Assembly (NCBI RefSeq): GCF_001277295.1
Contig: NZ_CP011456.1
Coordinates: forward strand, 3,724,001 to 3,788,000
Origin: Anabaena sp. WA102
GTDB lineage: Bacteria > Cyanobacteriota > Cyanobacteriia > Cyanobacteriales > Nostocaceae
DNA: 64,000 nt
Direction of reading: 5' to 3'
The notes beneath the pieces are model-generated. The model saw only the letters and a program-made list of their open reading frames with translations. It did not search any database and was not told the DNA's origin. Made by a program: the position numbers and the translations under genes. Below are positions 18,512 through 27,944 of this stretch, piece after piece; the stretch's first letter is position 1; every line of letters starts with the position of its first letter.

Positions 18512-19465
18512 ATGTTAATTAGACTTCAAATTAAAACTCCAGAGAAATTACCGTTTTTAGAAAAATTATGTTGGCAAAGAGAAAATATAGAAAATCTTAC
18601 TCCTTTAGAAATGCTGAGAATATATGAACGCGGGTGGCATTACCGGGGAGTTTTAGGCAACTTGAGCCATACGGAAGCCTTATTTGTGCAACAGTTAGCT
18701 CAATATTATCATTCATGGTTAGGAGCAAAAATGTTTGAGAGGGAATTTCATCAAAAAATTTTAATTGTTCTTAATCAATTAAAGGCTAATTTTTTATTAG
18801 AGTGTGGTGCGTATTTTGGCGGTGGGACTCTGGTTAGTTTAAATCATGGGGAATATAGATTAAGCAAGGATATAGATTTTCTCTGTTCCACTGGTACTGG
18901 CTACCGATTACTGCGACAAAAAATAGCTGAAAATCAATATAATGCTCTTTTTAACACTCAAAATAATCTCAAGCTACCCGGAGAAATTAAAGCTGACCAG
19001 TACGGAGTAAGATTTGCCATTGTAGTTGATGAAACTCTGATTAAATTTGAGATAATTATGGAAGGACGGATTGAATTGGGAGAAGCAGATTATCCCAGTT
19101 GGTCGCCTGTCCCATGCTTAAATCAAATTGACAGTTTTGCGGAAAAACTTTTAGCTAATTCTGACAGATGGAATGATTCCTCTGTAGAATCGAGAGATTT
19201 AATTGATTTGGCGATGCAAAGGCTCAATTCTCCCATTCCTCAAGCAGCTATTGAGAAGGCAGAATTAGCTTATCCTGTAATTGAACCTTTAAAAAAAGCG
19301 ATCGCCTTTTTCCAGAATCACCCCAATTATCGAGACAAATGTTTTACGGCTTTGAGAATTGCCGAACCTAGTAAAATTATTGATGGTATTGATTTAATGG
19401 CGGCTGATTTTAATTTAAACAAGACACCTAGAACATTTAGCGAATCTCAACAAGACTGGGAATGA
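18512..19465 (+). CDS. AbiEii/AbiGii-like nucleotidyltransferase (copy A)
   Basis: 317 residues. The nucleotidyltransferase core is FGGGTLVSLNHGEYRLSKDI followed by DFLCS, matching the GG(T)...R.S.DIDF motif of AbiEii toxins. In the family the enzyme is the toxin of type IV toxin-antitoxin or abortive-infection systems. No AbiEi antitoxin lies beside it. It differs from copy B at a few residues (for example GNLSHTEA versus GDLSQIES). It is divergent from the minus-strand genes of the partition block. Confidence 0.8.
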   Translation: MLIRLQIKTPEKLPFLEKLCWQRENIENLTPLEMLRIYERGWHYRGVLGNLSHTEALFVQQLAQYYHSWLGAKMFEREFHQKILIVLNQLKANFLLECGAYFGGGTLVSLNHGEYRLSKDIDFLCSTGTGYRLLRQKIAENQYNALFNTQNNLKLPGEIKADQYGVRFAIVVDETLIKFEIIMEGRIELGEADYPSWSPVPCLNQIDSFAEKLLANSDRWNDSSVESRDLIDLAMQRLNSPIPQAAIEKAELAYPVIEPLKKAIAFFQNHPNYRDKCFTALRIAEPSKIIDGIDLMAADFNLNKTPRTFSESQQDWE

Positions 19466-19551
19466 CAATTAATCGCTTTTCTTCGCGGCAAACACAAACA
19501 AATCTACTCTTTTCTAAGAAAATTGTGTGACATAGGTGCTACAGTCATAAT

Positions 19552-20052
19552 TCATTGAGGATTTTCCCACAAAGTTGAAGCCACAGAGATATCATATCTT
19601 TGTCCTGTTTCTGTAATTTGAAAGTCCAGAATAAAATATTTATTATCAGAGAAATGCTGATGTTTCCTAGCAATTAGTTCATCAATCATTTGTGTAATCG
19701 CCTGTTGAGTTTCTGTATCCTGATTTGATAACTGTTGTTCCAAGAAAGTATCAAGTGTTGTTTTTTGTTGAGATTCAGGCATCACCGCCGCATTCCAGGC
19801 TATCACAGCCAAACTAAATAATGATTTACGTCGTTTTGATGTGTGTACATTATCTAAGTACGGAGCAACGAACTGTTGGAGAATTTCTGACATTTTTGGA
19901 GCGCCCTTGGGTTCTATCGGTATATTTGCAGCCAATTCCCCAAATCCCCCCTCTACCATCTTCTTTCTAAGTGCTTCCAGGTTTTTCTGCTTATCTTGGG
20001 AACTCTGTTTTTGTTTCATCAAATCTTTAAAATCCTTGGACTTTCTCGCCAT
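19552..20052 (-). CDS. Conserved partition-linked protein, unknown function (copy A)
   Basis: 166 residues, identical to copy B at 34622-35122. Lysine-rich start, then a helical middle (KMSEILQQFVAPYLDNVHT) and DTFLEQQLS. It follows parB by 33 bases in the same direction, so it probably belongs to the partition operon. No family recognised. Confidence 0.7.
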   Translation of the reverse strand: MARKSKDFKDLMKQKQSSQDKQKNLEALRKKMVEGGFGELAANIPIEPKGAPKMSEILQQFVAPYLDNVHTSKRRKSLFSLAVIAWNAAVMPESQQKTTLDTFLEQQLSNQDTETQQAITQMIDELIARKHQHFSDNKYFILDFQITETGQRYDISVASTLWENPQ

Positions 20053-20583
20053 AGTGCCTCTCCTGTTTTGATTATTTCTGGGGTTCTATTCTAACAATTG
20101 TTCTAAATCACTCAACAATTTCTCTAGCTTTTTGGTTTTTTTAGCATCTTCCCACACCTGAGCATTCTTCAACCGTTTACCAATCTCGGAATATTTAGCA
20201 TTCAATGTTTCTTTGGCTGTGATTTTCCCTGGGGTTAATTCCTTTACTAACTGCTTAATCTCACTTAAAGATAGATTTTCATTGATAACTTTATCCAGTA
20301 GTTCCCCACGTTCACCGTCATCTTTGAGTTTAGCGATCGCCCTGGCTTTGGTGTATTCTAGTTGACCCTGCCGCAAGATTTCCAAGACATCATCGGGTAA
20401 ATTCAATAATGGTAAACGACTGGTCCGAAAACTTTCAGCAGTGAATCTCCCCACACCTGACAACACAGATTCCATAATTTCCAGTTGACGGGAAACGTTT
20501 TCCGTCAGTTCTAATCCTCGTTTTTTGGCGTTGGCAACTTGATTGAGAATTGATATCACCTCACCAGAATTTACATCAAGTTC

Positions 20584-21901
20584 CTTAACGGGTGACAAGG
20601 CGGCTAAAGAGCTTGTTTCATAAGGGATAGAGCCTGAAAGCCCCGTTGAAAAAAGAGGCGTTTATGAGGCTTGAGATTGATTAAATTCAGAGCTAAATCA
20701 GCCCATAATTCCATACCATAAATCCATAGTTGTCCGTAGAGAGCAAAGCTAAAATCACTTTGACGTGGGTACTTGTCCTGATGTTGTTGAATACGTCCGG
20801 CATAAGTCTCTATACCTAATTTTTTCATCCGTTGACCGTGCATAGTGGCTAAACTATAAGCAATGACAATCAATAATACTAAAGCTAAAAAGCGAGTTTC
20901 ATTTACTTTAGTATCCTCTAAATTATAACCACCAGTTTTACAATCCTTAAAGAATTGCTCAATTCCCCATCGACATCTATAGAGGCATAAAGTTTGTTGG
21001 AGAGTTGGTAGATTCGTCAAGATATACCAAGGTTCTTTTGGTCCAGAGTTCCGATATTTTCTCTTCCAATAAACAGCGATATTAAATAAGCCTAATTCAT
21101 CCCCTTTACCACATTTAACTTTTTCATAAAATCTCGACATTCCTGGCTTAAATCCTTGATTTTTAAGAACTTGATATTCTTGTTCAGGTTTTTCTTGAAA
21201 ATAAAGGTTTTTCTTCTGGCGTAAAGCGAAGTAAACTCCTTGCTCATCAAGCCATTTAGCCAGTTTTGGACTATGAAATTCTCTGTCTGCTAACACCACA
21301 ATTCGACATTTTTTTAACAACTTTATTGCTGTCTTTATTAATCTTTTCTGTGTTTGTAAATTACTATTTCCGACATGATTTAATGTTTCCCAATATAGTG
21401 GTAGGGCATGAGTACCCCATACCAATGTCACCATAAATATATTTCGCCCCTTCCACTGTGTTCTATCCAGTGCTACCATCCAATAACCATATTTTTGATA
21501 CTGTTTTTTATGAAAATAACGGCGCTGTTCTCGATTCAGTTGTTTTGGTGTTAACGATTGTCTAATCCAATATTTTATCAATGGAAACCATAATAATTTT
21601 ACGCAGAGTTTACCTATTCCTAAAAATCTTTGTAGATTACGTTTCCTGCTTTCATATTTAATTGGTTGGGGAAACAAGCTGGCCAATTTTGACAGTTTTA
21701 CTTGGCGATGAGCCTGTATTAATAACAACAATATCTCTAGTGTCAAATACTGCTGTTCACTCAAATGCTTTCGGAAAATTGTTTGATATGATTGTGGTAA
21801 CATTTTTTGCTTCGGGGGCTTCTTTGTCCCTATTTTTTTACTCCCTTATTTTCTCAAATTATTGCCACATCTCATCTTCAACCGCCTTGTCACCCGTTAA
21901 G
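20584..21901 (-). mobile_element. IS4-type insertion sequence inside parB
   Basis: 1318 bp with 20-bp perfect terminal inverted repeats CTTAACGGGTGACAAGGCGG. Comparison with copy B of the duplication gives the empty site (CATCAAGTTCAATACTT); only TC appears duplicated. One transposase gene, on the minus strand. Confidence 0.93.
20604..21803 (-). CDS. IS4-family DDE transposase
   Basis: 399 residues, apparently intact. VALDRTQWKGRN carries the first Asp, VVLADREFHS the second, and YRCRWGIEQFFKDCK is the YREK signature with the catalytic Glu. Start ATG 21803. It fills its element from end to end. Confidence 0.92.
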   Translation of the reverse strand: MLPQSYQTIFRKHLSEQQYLTLEILLLLIQAHRQVKLSKLASLFPQPIKYESRKRNLQRFLGIGKLCVKLLWFPLIKYWIRQSLTPKQLNREQRRYFHKKQYQKYGYWMVALDRTQWKGRNIFMVTLVWGTHALPLYWETLNHVGNSNLQTQKRLIKTAIKLLKKCRIVVLADREFHSPKLAKWLDEQGVYFALRQKKNLYFQEKPEQEYQVLKNQGFKPGMSRFYEKVKCGKGDELGLFNIAVYWKRKYRNSGPKEPWYILTNLPTLQQTLCLYRCRWGIEQFFKDCKTGGYNLEDTKVNETRFLALVLLIVIAYSLATMHGQRMKKLGIETYAGRIQQHQDKYPRQSDFSFALYGQLWIYGMELWADLALNLINLKPHKRLFFQRGFQALSLMKQAL

Positions 21902-22316
21902 TCAATACTTAATAATTCTAGAATCCCCTCGGTTTCTTCAACTGGGTTTAAATCTTCCCGTTGCAGGTTTTCCAGTAAAGCGATTTGCAGGGTTTGGAGG
22001 TCAGATAATTCCTTGGTGATAATTGGTACTTCCGTCAACCCCGCTTCTTTGGCCGCCCGGAGTCGGCGTTCACCAGCGACTAACTCAAATTCACCATTAA
22101 CAGCACGCACCAACAAAGGTTGTAAAATCCCGTGTTCTTTAACTGACTGCACCAGTTGATTGAGTTTCTCAGGGTCAAAATACCGTCGGGGTTGTTGAGC
22201 AGGTAAACGAATTTTATCAATATTAACGGTGGCAGTTGGTGATTCTGATTCCACATCCATACTCAACAAATCTTCCACACCCCGCATCTTCGGGAGTTCT
22301 AAGGGTTTCTTGACCA

Positions 22317-23086
22317 TTACAGTTTCTCCATCCCCTGGGCGATTTTCTTCAGAACTGCGATTCCTACGGAGCGCTTCGCTATCGCTGGATGTTTGGGGTC
22401 ATACACAGCCAAGGGTTGACTATTCATCACCGCATCGGCAAAGGCTGTGGCACGGGGTATTTTCGGATAAACTTTGGCTAGTGGTGATAACTGCTGTTCC
22501 AAAGCCTCCAAAATTACTTTGTCTTGGTTGGCGTTTACGTACAAGGTTGGCACAAATCCGGCGATCGCTAATTTCGGATTGATATGTTTCTTCACCTGTT
22601 TGATGCTATCCAATAATAACTCCGTTCCCTTGAATGCTTTGTAATGAGTCTGAACTGGGACTAAAACATGAGTAGCAGCACAGAGTCCGAGAATACTGAG
22701 GATACCTAAAGAGGGAGGACAGTCAATCAAAATGAAATCGTAGTTATTAGCAACTGGTTCTAAAGCTTGTTTGAGTCGTAGTTCCCTGGCCATAACCGCA
22801 GAGAGTTGTAATTCTACAGCACTGAGGGTAATATTAGCCGGGGCTAAATCCATACCGTGTAAATTGTGGTGAATTGGTAATTTAGTCTCTGGTGTGAGCA
22901 GTGAGTCAGCAACGATTTCTTCAAGTTCATGGGGTTCAAGTCCCATAAAAGTTGTCAGGGATGCCTGGGGGTCAGTATCCACCAGTAAAACTTTATGTTT
23001 GAGGGAGAGATGATAACCCAAATTCATCGTCAGACTGGTTTTCATCACCCACCGGCTTGATTGAAAATGGCTATAATTTTAGTCAC
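22317..23086 (-). pseudogene. parA: ParA partition ATPase (copy A), frameshifted in the P-loop
   Basis: From GTG 23086 the frame reads VTKIIAIFNQAGG and then meets TGA, because copy A has three Cs (23048-23050) where copy B has four. Copy B reads NQAGGVMKTSLT there, the Walker A motif. The rest (VLLVDTDPQASL, LIDCPPSLG) is open. Near the C-terminus copy A also carries KRSVGIA, encoded by a 21-bp repeat insertion absent from copy B. An ATG just after the frameshift could start a protein, but without the P-loop. Confidence 0.9.
22357..22385. repeat. HIP1-nested repeat inserted in parA copy A
   Basis: GCGATTCCTACGGAGCGCTT then CGCTATCGC. The same position in copy B is simply GCGATCGC, so 21 bp have been added inside a HIP1 octamer, in frame. 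Confidence 0.92.
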
Positions 23087-23118
23087 AGTAGTTGCAGTGC
23101 TTGGTTTACAGGTAATCG

Positions 23119-23160
23119 TCAGGAGTCAGGAGTCAGGAGTTAGGAGTCAGGGGTCAGAGT
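23119..23160. repeat. Heptanucleotide tandem repeat (AGGAGTC)
   Basis: About five imperfect 7-bp units (AGGAGTC, with variants TTAGGAG and AGGGGTC) upstream of the adenine deaminase gene. The rest of the gap before 23312 shows nothing else. Confidence 0.8.
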
Positions 23161-23311
23161 AAAACCTTTTTGTGGACGGAATTTAATGATCAATTAATGT
23201 CCTAACCACGTTGGCGGTTGCTATAAATCAATGAAAGTCTCAGTTACTCTAATTAATAACATTTTTCTGTAATTAAAAGTCTATCTACGGTTGTGATTTA
23301 TCAGTAATATT

Positions 23312-24937
23312 ATGAATAACTTGACACTCTCTGGCAACATTGTTGATGTTCTCCACCGTCGCATTTTCCCCGGTACTATTCACATCACAGATGGACGCAT
23401 TCAAACCATAGTTCAGGACCAGGGGCAATACTCACAGTACATTCTTCCTGGTTTTATTGATGCTCATGTTCATATCGAAAGCTCGATGCTTGTACCCACT
23501 GAATTTGCTAGATTAGCAACGGTGCATGGTACAGTGGCAACTGTCTCTGACCCTCACGAAATCGCCAATGTATTGGGTTTGGCAGGTGTGGAATTTATGG
23601 TAGACAATGCCGCCCAGACTCCCTTGAAAATAGCCTTTGGTTTTCCTGCTTGTGTCCCCGCCACCGAGTTGGAAACCGCCGGGGCAAAACTGACGGTAAA
23701 CGATTTCCGTCAACTGTTTAAACATGGTATTTCCTATCTGAGTGAGGTGATGAACGTTCCTGGTGTTTTGGCAGACAATCCAGAAATGATGGACAAAATT
23801 CATCTAGCGCAAAGTCTGGGACTACCCATTGATGGCCACGCACCGGGGTTATCTGGTACGGGATTACGTAAATATGCTACTCAAATTACCACTGATCATG
23901 AATGTTCCACACTAAATGAAGCTGTAGAGAAATTAGCATTGGGAATGAAGATACAGATCCGGGAGGGTTCAGCAGCTAAAAACTTTGATGCCCTGCACAG
24001 TTTGATTGACTCCCATGCAGCAGATTGTATGTTTTGTAGCGATGATAAACACCCTGATGATTTAGTTACAGGACACATTAATCTACTGGTAAAACGGGCT
24101 GTGGCATTAGGTCATGATGTGATGAATGTCCTGCAAATTGCCTGTGTGAACCCTGTCAAACATTACAATTTGGATGTGGGATTACTACAAGTTGGGGACA
24201 GTGCAGATTTGATTGTTGTTGATAATTTACAAGATTTCACGGTGTTGGCTACTTATTGTCAAGGTGTTTTAACAGCAAAAACCGGGTCAACTTTATTACC
24301 ATCAGTTCCTCTTACACCCATCAATAAATTTATCACTACTCCAAAAACACCGGGGGACTTTGCAATTCCCGCTAGGGGTTCAACAGTCAGAGTGATCACC
24401 GTTACCGATGGACAATTAATCACAGGGGAAAAGTGTGTACCAGCACATATTGAAAACGGTGAGGTTATAGCTGACTTAAACGCAGATATTCTAAAAATCA
24501 CGGTTGTTAATCGGTATCAAGACACACCGCCGACGGTGGCATTAGTGCAGAATTTTGGATTGAAACGGGGGGCGATCGCTTCTAGTGTGGCGCATGATTC
24601 CCATAATATTGTGGCAGTGGGAACAACCGACACGGAAATCTGTGCAGCGGTAAATGCCCTGATTCACTGTCAGGGAGGTATTGCAGTAGCAGAAGACAAT
24701 GTAGTTCATGTATTACCTTTACCTGTGGCAGGGTTGATGAGTGGTGGTGATGGTTATGAGGTAGCAAAACAGTATGCAGAACTTGATAATTGGGCAAAAC
24801 GATTAGGGTCAAAACTGACTGCACCATTCATGACACTTTCATTTATGGCATTGTTGGTGATCCCAGACTTAAAACTCAGTGACCGGGGGTTATTTAGTGG
24901 TCAAGATTTCCGGTTTGTGTCGTTGTGGATTGATTAG
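23312..24937 (+). CDS. ade: Adenine deaminase
   Basis: 541 residues of the amidohydrolase superfamily; converts adenine to hypoxanthine in purine salvage. The metal site starts with PGFIDAHVHIESSM (HxH), later IDGHAPG, TTDHECS and FCSDDKHPDDL; the C-terminal domain includes SVAHDSHNIVAVG and AGLMSGGDGYEV, typical of Ade. Length is slightly short of some relatives but complete at both ends. It is a stand-alone gene within the duplicated region and is absent from the second copy. Confidence 0.93.
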   Translation: MNNLTLSGNIVDVLHRRIFPGTIHITDGRIQTIVQDQGQYSQYILPGFIDAHVHIESSMLVPTEFARLATVHGTVATVSDPHEIANVLGLAGVEFMVDNAAQTPLKIAFGFPACVPATELETAGAKLTVNDFRQLFKHGISYLSEVMNVPGVLADNPEMMDKIHLAQSLGLPIDGHAPGLSGTGLRKYATQITTDHECSTLNEAVEKLALGMKIQIREGSAAKNFDALHSLIDSHAADCMFCSDDKHPDDLVTGHINLLVKRAVALGHDVMNVLQIACVNPVKHYNLDVGLLQVGDSADLIVVDNLQDFTVLATYCQGVLTAKTGSTLLPSVPLTPINKFITTPKTPGDFAIPARGSTVRVITVTDGQLITGEKCVPAHIENGEVIADLNADILKITVVNRYQDTPPTVALVQNFGLKRGAIASSVAHDSHNIVAVGTTDTEICAAVNALIHCQGGIAVAEDNVVHVLPLPVAGLMSGGDGYEVAKQYAELDNWAKRLGSKLTAPFMTLSFMALLVIPDLKLSDRGLFSGQDFRFVSLWID

Positions 24938-25078
24938 ATTTTAACTTTGACAAATTAATATTTTTATGGAGTGTAATCACTGGTTTTGATAACATATTCA
25001 AAATCAAATTTATGCCCAAATTTATGCCAATTTAAAATATTAGGAATAAAATAGAAATTAAGTTTTTCAATTAAAATT

Positions 25079-25678
25079 ATGAATCCAGAACAAGAGGCAT
25101 ATCAAATAGAATTTATAGATGCCATGCCAGGGTTTATTTCAATTATTGACTTAACTCTCAGGTATCTTGTGGTTAATAAAAAACTAGCTGAGTTGATGAA
25201 CTTAGATAAAGAATCTTTTAAGGGAATGTCTGTAGGCAGTAGATGTCATGAACAAAGACAAGAAATCCAGAAGTTGGTAAATGCTCCAGTGGGTACAGAG
25301 ATAAACTGGGAGTATTATGATCATGATACTTGTTTGTTAGTTTCGTCTAAGCGAGAAAATAATTTTATCATCAATCAAGCGATTGATATTAGTAATAGAA
25401 AACAGCTAGAAGAAAAACTTAAAGCTTCAAATGAAAGAAATAGAATTTTACTCAAGGCCATTCCCGAAACAATCAAATTAGGAACTGGAAGACGCTCTAC
25501 TGATGAGTTAGAATTTCTTGTGAAATCCTTAACTGAAAATCCCATTATTGACAGACAATCAACTGAGGCATTAATTAGATTAGAAGTTCATGTCATGGAA
25601 AACTCTGGCAAAATGCAACAAATAGAAAAAATGCTGTTCTGGGATGATTCTTCATTGATGAGCAGAATCAAGGCATTA
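25079..25678 (+). pseudogene. PAS-domain membrane protein, 3' truncated by IS1380
   Basis: About 200 native residues: a PAS-like domain (FIDAMPGFISIIDLTLRYLV...), then a coiled coil (ISNRKQLEEKLKASNER). At SRIKAL the frame enters the IS and ends PGFLTSEKNN (stop at 25711). The missing C-terminus, with a membrane helix, is present in the 37882-38608 copy, which lacks the N-terminus. 486 bp are shared, with one or a few differences. Confidence 0.85.
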
Positions 25679-27519
25679 CCCGGATTTCTCACAAGCGAAA
25701 AAAATAATTGATAAAGAGTAAAACAAATGAAGTTTATTTGATACATAAGTAGCAAAGATGAAAAAAGGAAATTTTCTAAGTATATATTTGATGAATTTTG
25801 TTAAATATCAAGAGCTATTTAGGCAGAATATACTGATATAAATAATTGAGTATTAAAATTAGACATGATAAAAAAGAGTTAAAGAAAACTTTTATCTCTA
25901 CTGTAAATTAAAGCTAAAAATGAGCGTAATAATCGTCCCAAAAGAATTAACCAGGATTTGGTAACAACTGCAAATAACGGTAAGCAGTAGCATAAATATG
26001 CTGATAGGGACAAGAACTATTAATTGCAATTAAAACTCGCCGGGTACTCACAGTAATCAAAGCTCCTAACTTCAACAACTTGGTGCGGATAGTCCCAACT
26101 TGAGCATTCTGTAATTCAGTTTTAACTAAACATTTATTTCGCAAAGCATTCATCAAAACATAAGCTATTGAAGAAAACCACAAACGTAGTTGATTACCAG
26201 CAAAAGTATGGGTACTGGTTCTATCACTAAATAATTCTAATTGTTGTTCCTTAAAGCGATTTTCCATCTCACCTCTAGGACAATATTTCTGGGTATAAAC
26301 TTCACTTGGGGGCATCTTATTAGTAGGAATTGAGGTGACAAGAAAACGGATATTAGTTCCTTTTGCCCCATACTCAACTTTAGTCACTACACGACGACTA
26401 CGACTCCAAGATTTATGGGTTTGATAGTCAATAGTTTTATACCAAGTTGAGTTCTCTATCAGATGTGATGCTAGTTCAGGAAGTTCAATATCTGGAACAA
26501 ATAGAGTTTCTAAAAAGGAAACTACTGTGGATAGCTTTTGCTTAAACTCTTGCTTGGCTTTACTTTGAGTTAGAGTGGTCATCTTTATTAAACGACTGTT
26601 TTGCGGCATCCCAAATACATAATCTACTTTGATTTGTGACTCGCACCATTCCATAATATCTTCTCTAGAATAGGCGCTATCTCCACGTACTAAAATCTCT
26701 ACATTATTCCATTTCTTACGTATTTGTCTAATTACTCTCTGTAATTCTGATAATGCTCCCTCTGCTGGATCTACATTGGAAGCCCTAAGTTTAGCTGCTA
26801 ATAAATGTTTTTCACAGAAAATATAAAGTGGTGCATAGCAATATCCTCCATAATAAGTATTGAAAAATACTTGTTCTTGATTTCCATGTACTAAATCATC
26901 TGTTACATCTAAATCTAAGATTATTTGTCTTGGTGGTGATGAATAAGATTCTAAAAATATGTCTACAAATAATTTCTCAATCTCTTCTTGAGAATGACTA
27001 ATTTTATGGTAGCGACTTTCTGCTCCTTGTTCTACATTTTCAGGACAATGTTCTATCCGATTTAATGTACTCTTTCCTGCCAATGTACATGGTTCATTCC
27101 CTTGACCAATACTTTTTCCTAATGCCAGTGCGAACATTGGATCATGACGTAATTCTTCATGGTCATTTAAGTCTTCATATCCCATGATTAAGCCATATAT
27201 CCGTTGTGTTAATAAGCTTTCTATGGGATGTAATGTCTTATTTGGCTTTCTGTAGTCTTGGAAACACTTAGCTAACCGTGATGTTATTTGTAATTTTCGG
27301 TCTATTTCCGCAATTAAACTTAAACCTGCATCCGATGTTACTTTACCACCCTGGAAATTCACTACTATTGGCGGGAGTTTTTCTCTTTCAAACTTGAACT
27401 GTTTTGGTGTACTATCTGTTGTTAGTGGGGTCATACTTTATCACTGCTGAAAAGCTTTCTACATATACATTTTCGCAGTTTTTGACCCCTTTTTTCTATT
27501 TCTTTGTGAGAAATCCGGG
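25679..27519 (-). mobile_element. IS1380-family insertion sequence, complete
   Basis: 1841 bp with 16-bp perfect inverted ends CCCGGATTTCTCACAA. The flanks (ATTA left, TCGA right) do not form a target duplication, and the right flank is an unrelated transposase fragment rather than the rest of the PAS gene. A rearrangement between copies is therefore likely; a second copy starts at 31366. Confidence 0.9.
25947..27434 (-). CDS. IS1380-family transposase
   Basis: 495 residues, intact. LDLDVTDDLVHGNQ holds the first Asp, EILVRGDSAYSRED the second, and CPRGEMENRFKEQQL the catalytic Glu. ATG 27434. Identical over its last ~305 residues to the truncated copy at 31634-32569. Confidence 0.92.
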   Translation of the reverse strand: MTPLTTDSTPKQFKFEREKLPPIVVNFQGGKVTSDAGLSLIAEIDRKLQITSRLAKCFQDYRKPNKTLHPIESLLTQRIYGLIMGYEDLNDHEELRHDPMFALALGKSIGQGNEPCTLAGKSTLNRIEHCPENVEQGAESRYHKISHSQEEIEKLFVDIFLESYSSPPRQIILDLDVTDDLVHGNQEQVFFNTYYGGYCYAPLYIFCEKHLLAAKLRASNVDPAEGALSELQRVIRQIRKKWNNVEILVRGDSAYSREDIMEWCESQIKVDYVFGMPQNSRLIKMTTLTQSKAKQEFKQKLSTVVSFLETLFVPDIELPELASHLIENSTWYKTIDYQTHKSWSRSRRVVTKVEYGAKGTNIRFLVTSIPTNKMPPSEVYTQKYCPRGEMENRFKEQQLELFSDRTSTHTFAGNQLRLWFSSIAYVLMNALRNKCLVKTELQNAQVGTIRTKLLKLGALITVSTRRVLIAINSSCPYQHIYATAYRYLQLLPNPG

Positions 27520-27631
27520 TCGAACTCGCGAGCGATTAATGGCACTGTACGAGATATGTAACGGAAAAAGTGCGATAAAGGTAGGCAGAGAAATAGGGCG
27601 TAACCCACAAACGGTGATGGAAATCGTTTAA
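27520..27631 (+). pseudogene. Transposase N-terminal HTH fragment (IS630-like)
   Basis: Abutting the IS end, the frame reads RTRERLMALYEICNGKSAIK then VGREIGRNPQTVMEIV and a stop. This resembles the first helix-turn-helix of IS630-type transposases. TAACCCACAAACG and its reverse complement follow closely (27601 and 27634), an inverted repeat. Only this piece survives. Confidence 0.55.
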
Positions 27632-27649
27632 TCGTTTGTGGGTTACAAC

Positions 27650-27812
27650 TAGGCTGTTGACTTTGAACGCTTTACCCCATAAGGCTTCATGTAAAAAATA
27701 TGTCGTGTGTTCTTGCAGGAAAACGGCTGTTGCAGTGGTTTTCCCACAAACAAAAAATAACACGAATAATTTTCCGAAAAATCCCTCAAAAACACACAAA
27801 GTCAACAGCCTA
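27650..27812. mobile_element. MITE with 9-bp target duplication
   Basis: 163 bp with perfect 16-bp inverted ends TAGGCTGTTGACTTTG and a 9-bp direct repeat GGTTACAAC on both sides (27641-27649, 27813-27821). No coding capacity. A non-autonomous DDE element, possibly cross-mobilised by an IS4-type transposase. Confidence 0.9.
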
Positions 27813-27944
27813 GGTTACAACTCATCTCAAACCCGATGAGGAAAAACTACGGGTCTCAACCGTCTCAACCTAGACGAGGTTTAGCTAATCTAGAGAGTCG
27901 TCTTCTCTAGTGGATTTTACCACACTAGAACAAAAGAACGGTAA

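Larger units (their letters stand above)
20086..22317 (-). pseudogene. parB: ParB partition protein (copy A), split by an IS element
   Basis: The N-terminal ~140 residues (21902-22317) include the CTPase motif GERRLRAAK and end at GILELLSID; the C-terminal ~165 residues (20086-20583) resume at LDVNSGEVIS. Between them sits a complete IS. Joining the halves gives a protein matching the intact 303-residue copy B. The gene is inactivated. Confidence 0.92.
18349..23086. repeat. Segmental duplication, copy A
   Basis: Homologous to 33419-36816 (copy B). Copy A holds the AbiEii-like gene, the 166-residue gene, parB and parA. Lengths reconcile: 4738 bp here, minus a 1318-bp IS and its 2-bp duplication, minus a 21-bp repeat insertion, plus one deleted base, equals the 3398 bp of copy B. 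Confidence 0.9.

Noticed and set aside
27636..27839. 67-codon frame across the MITE
   Set aside because: It consists of MITE sequence and its flanks; the MITE boundaries and target duplication explain it.
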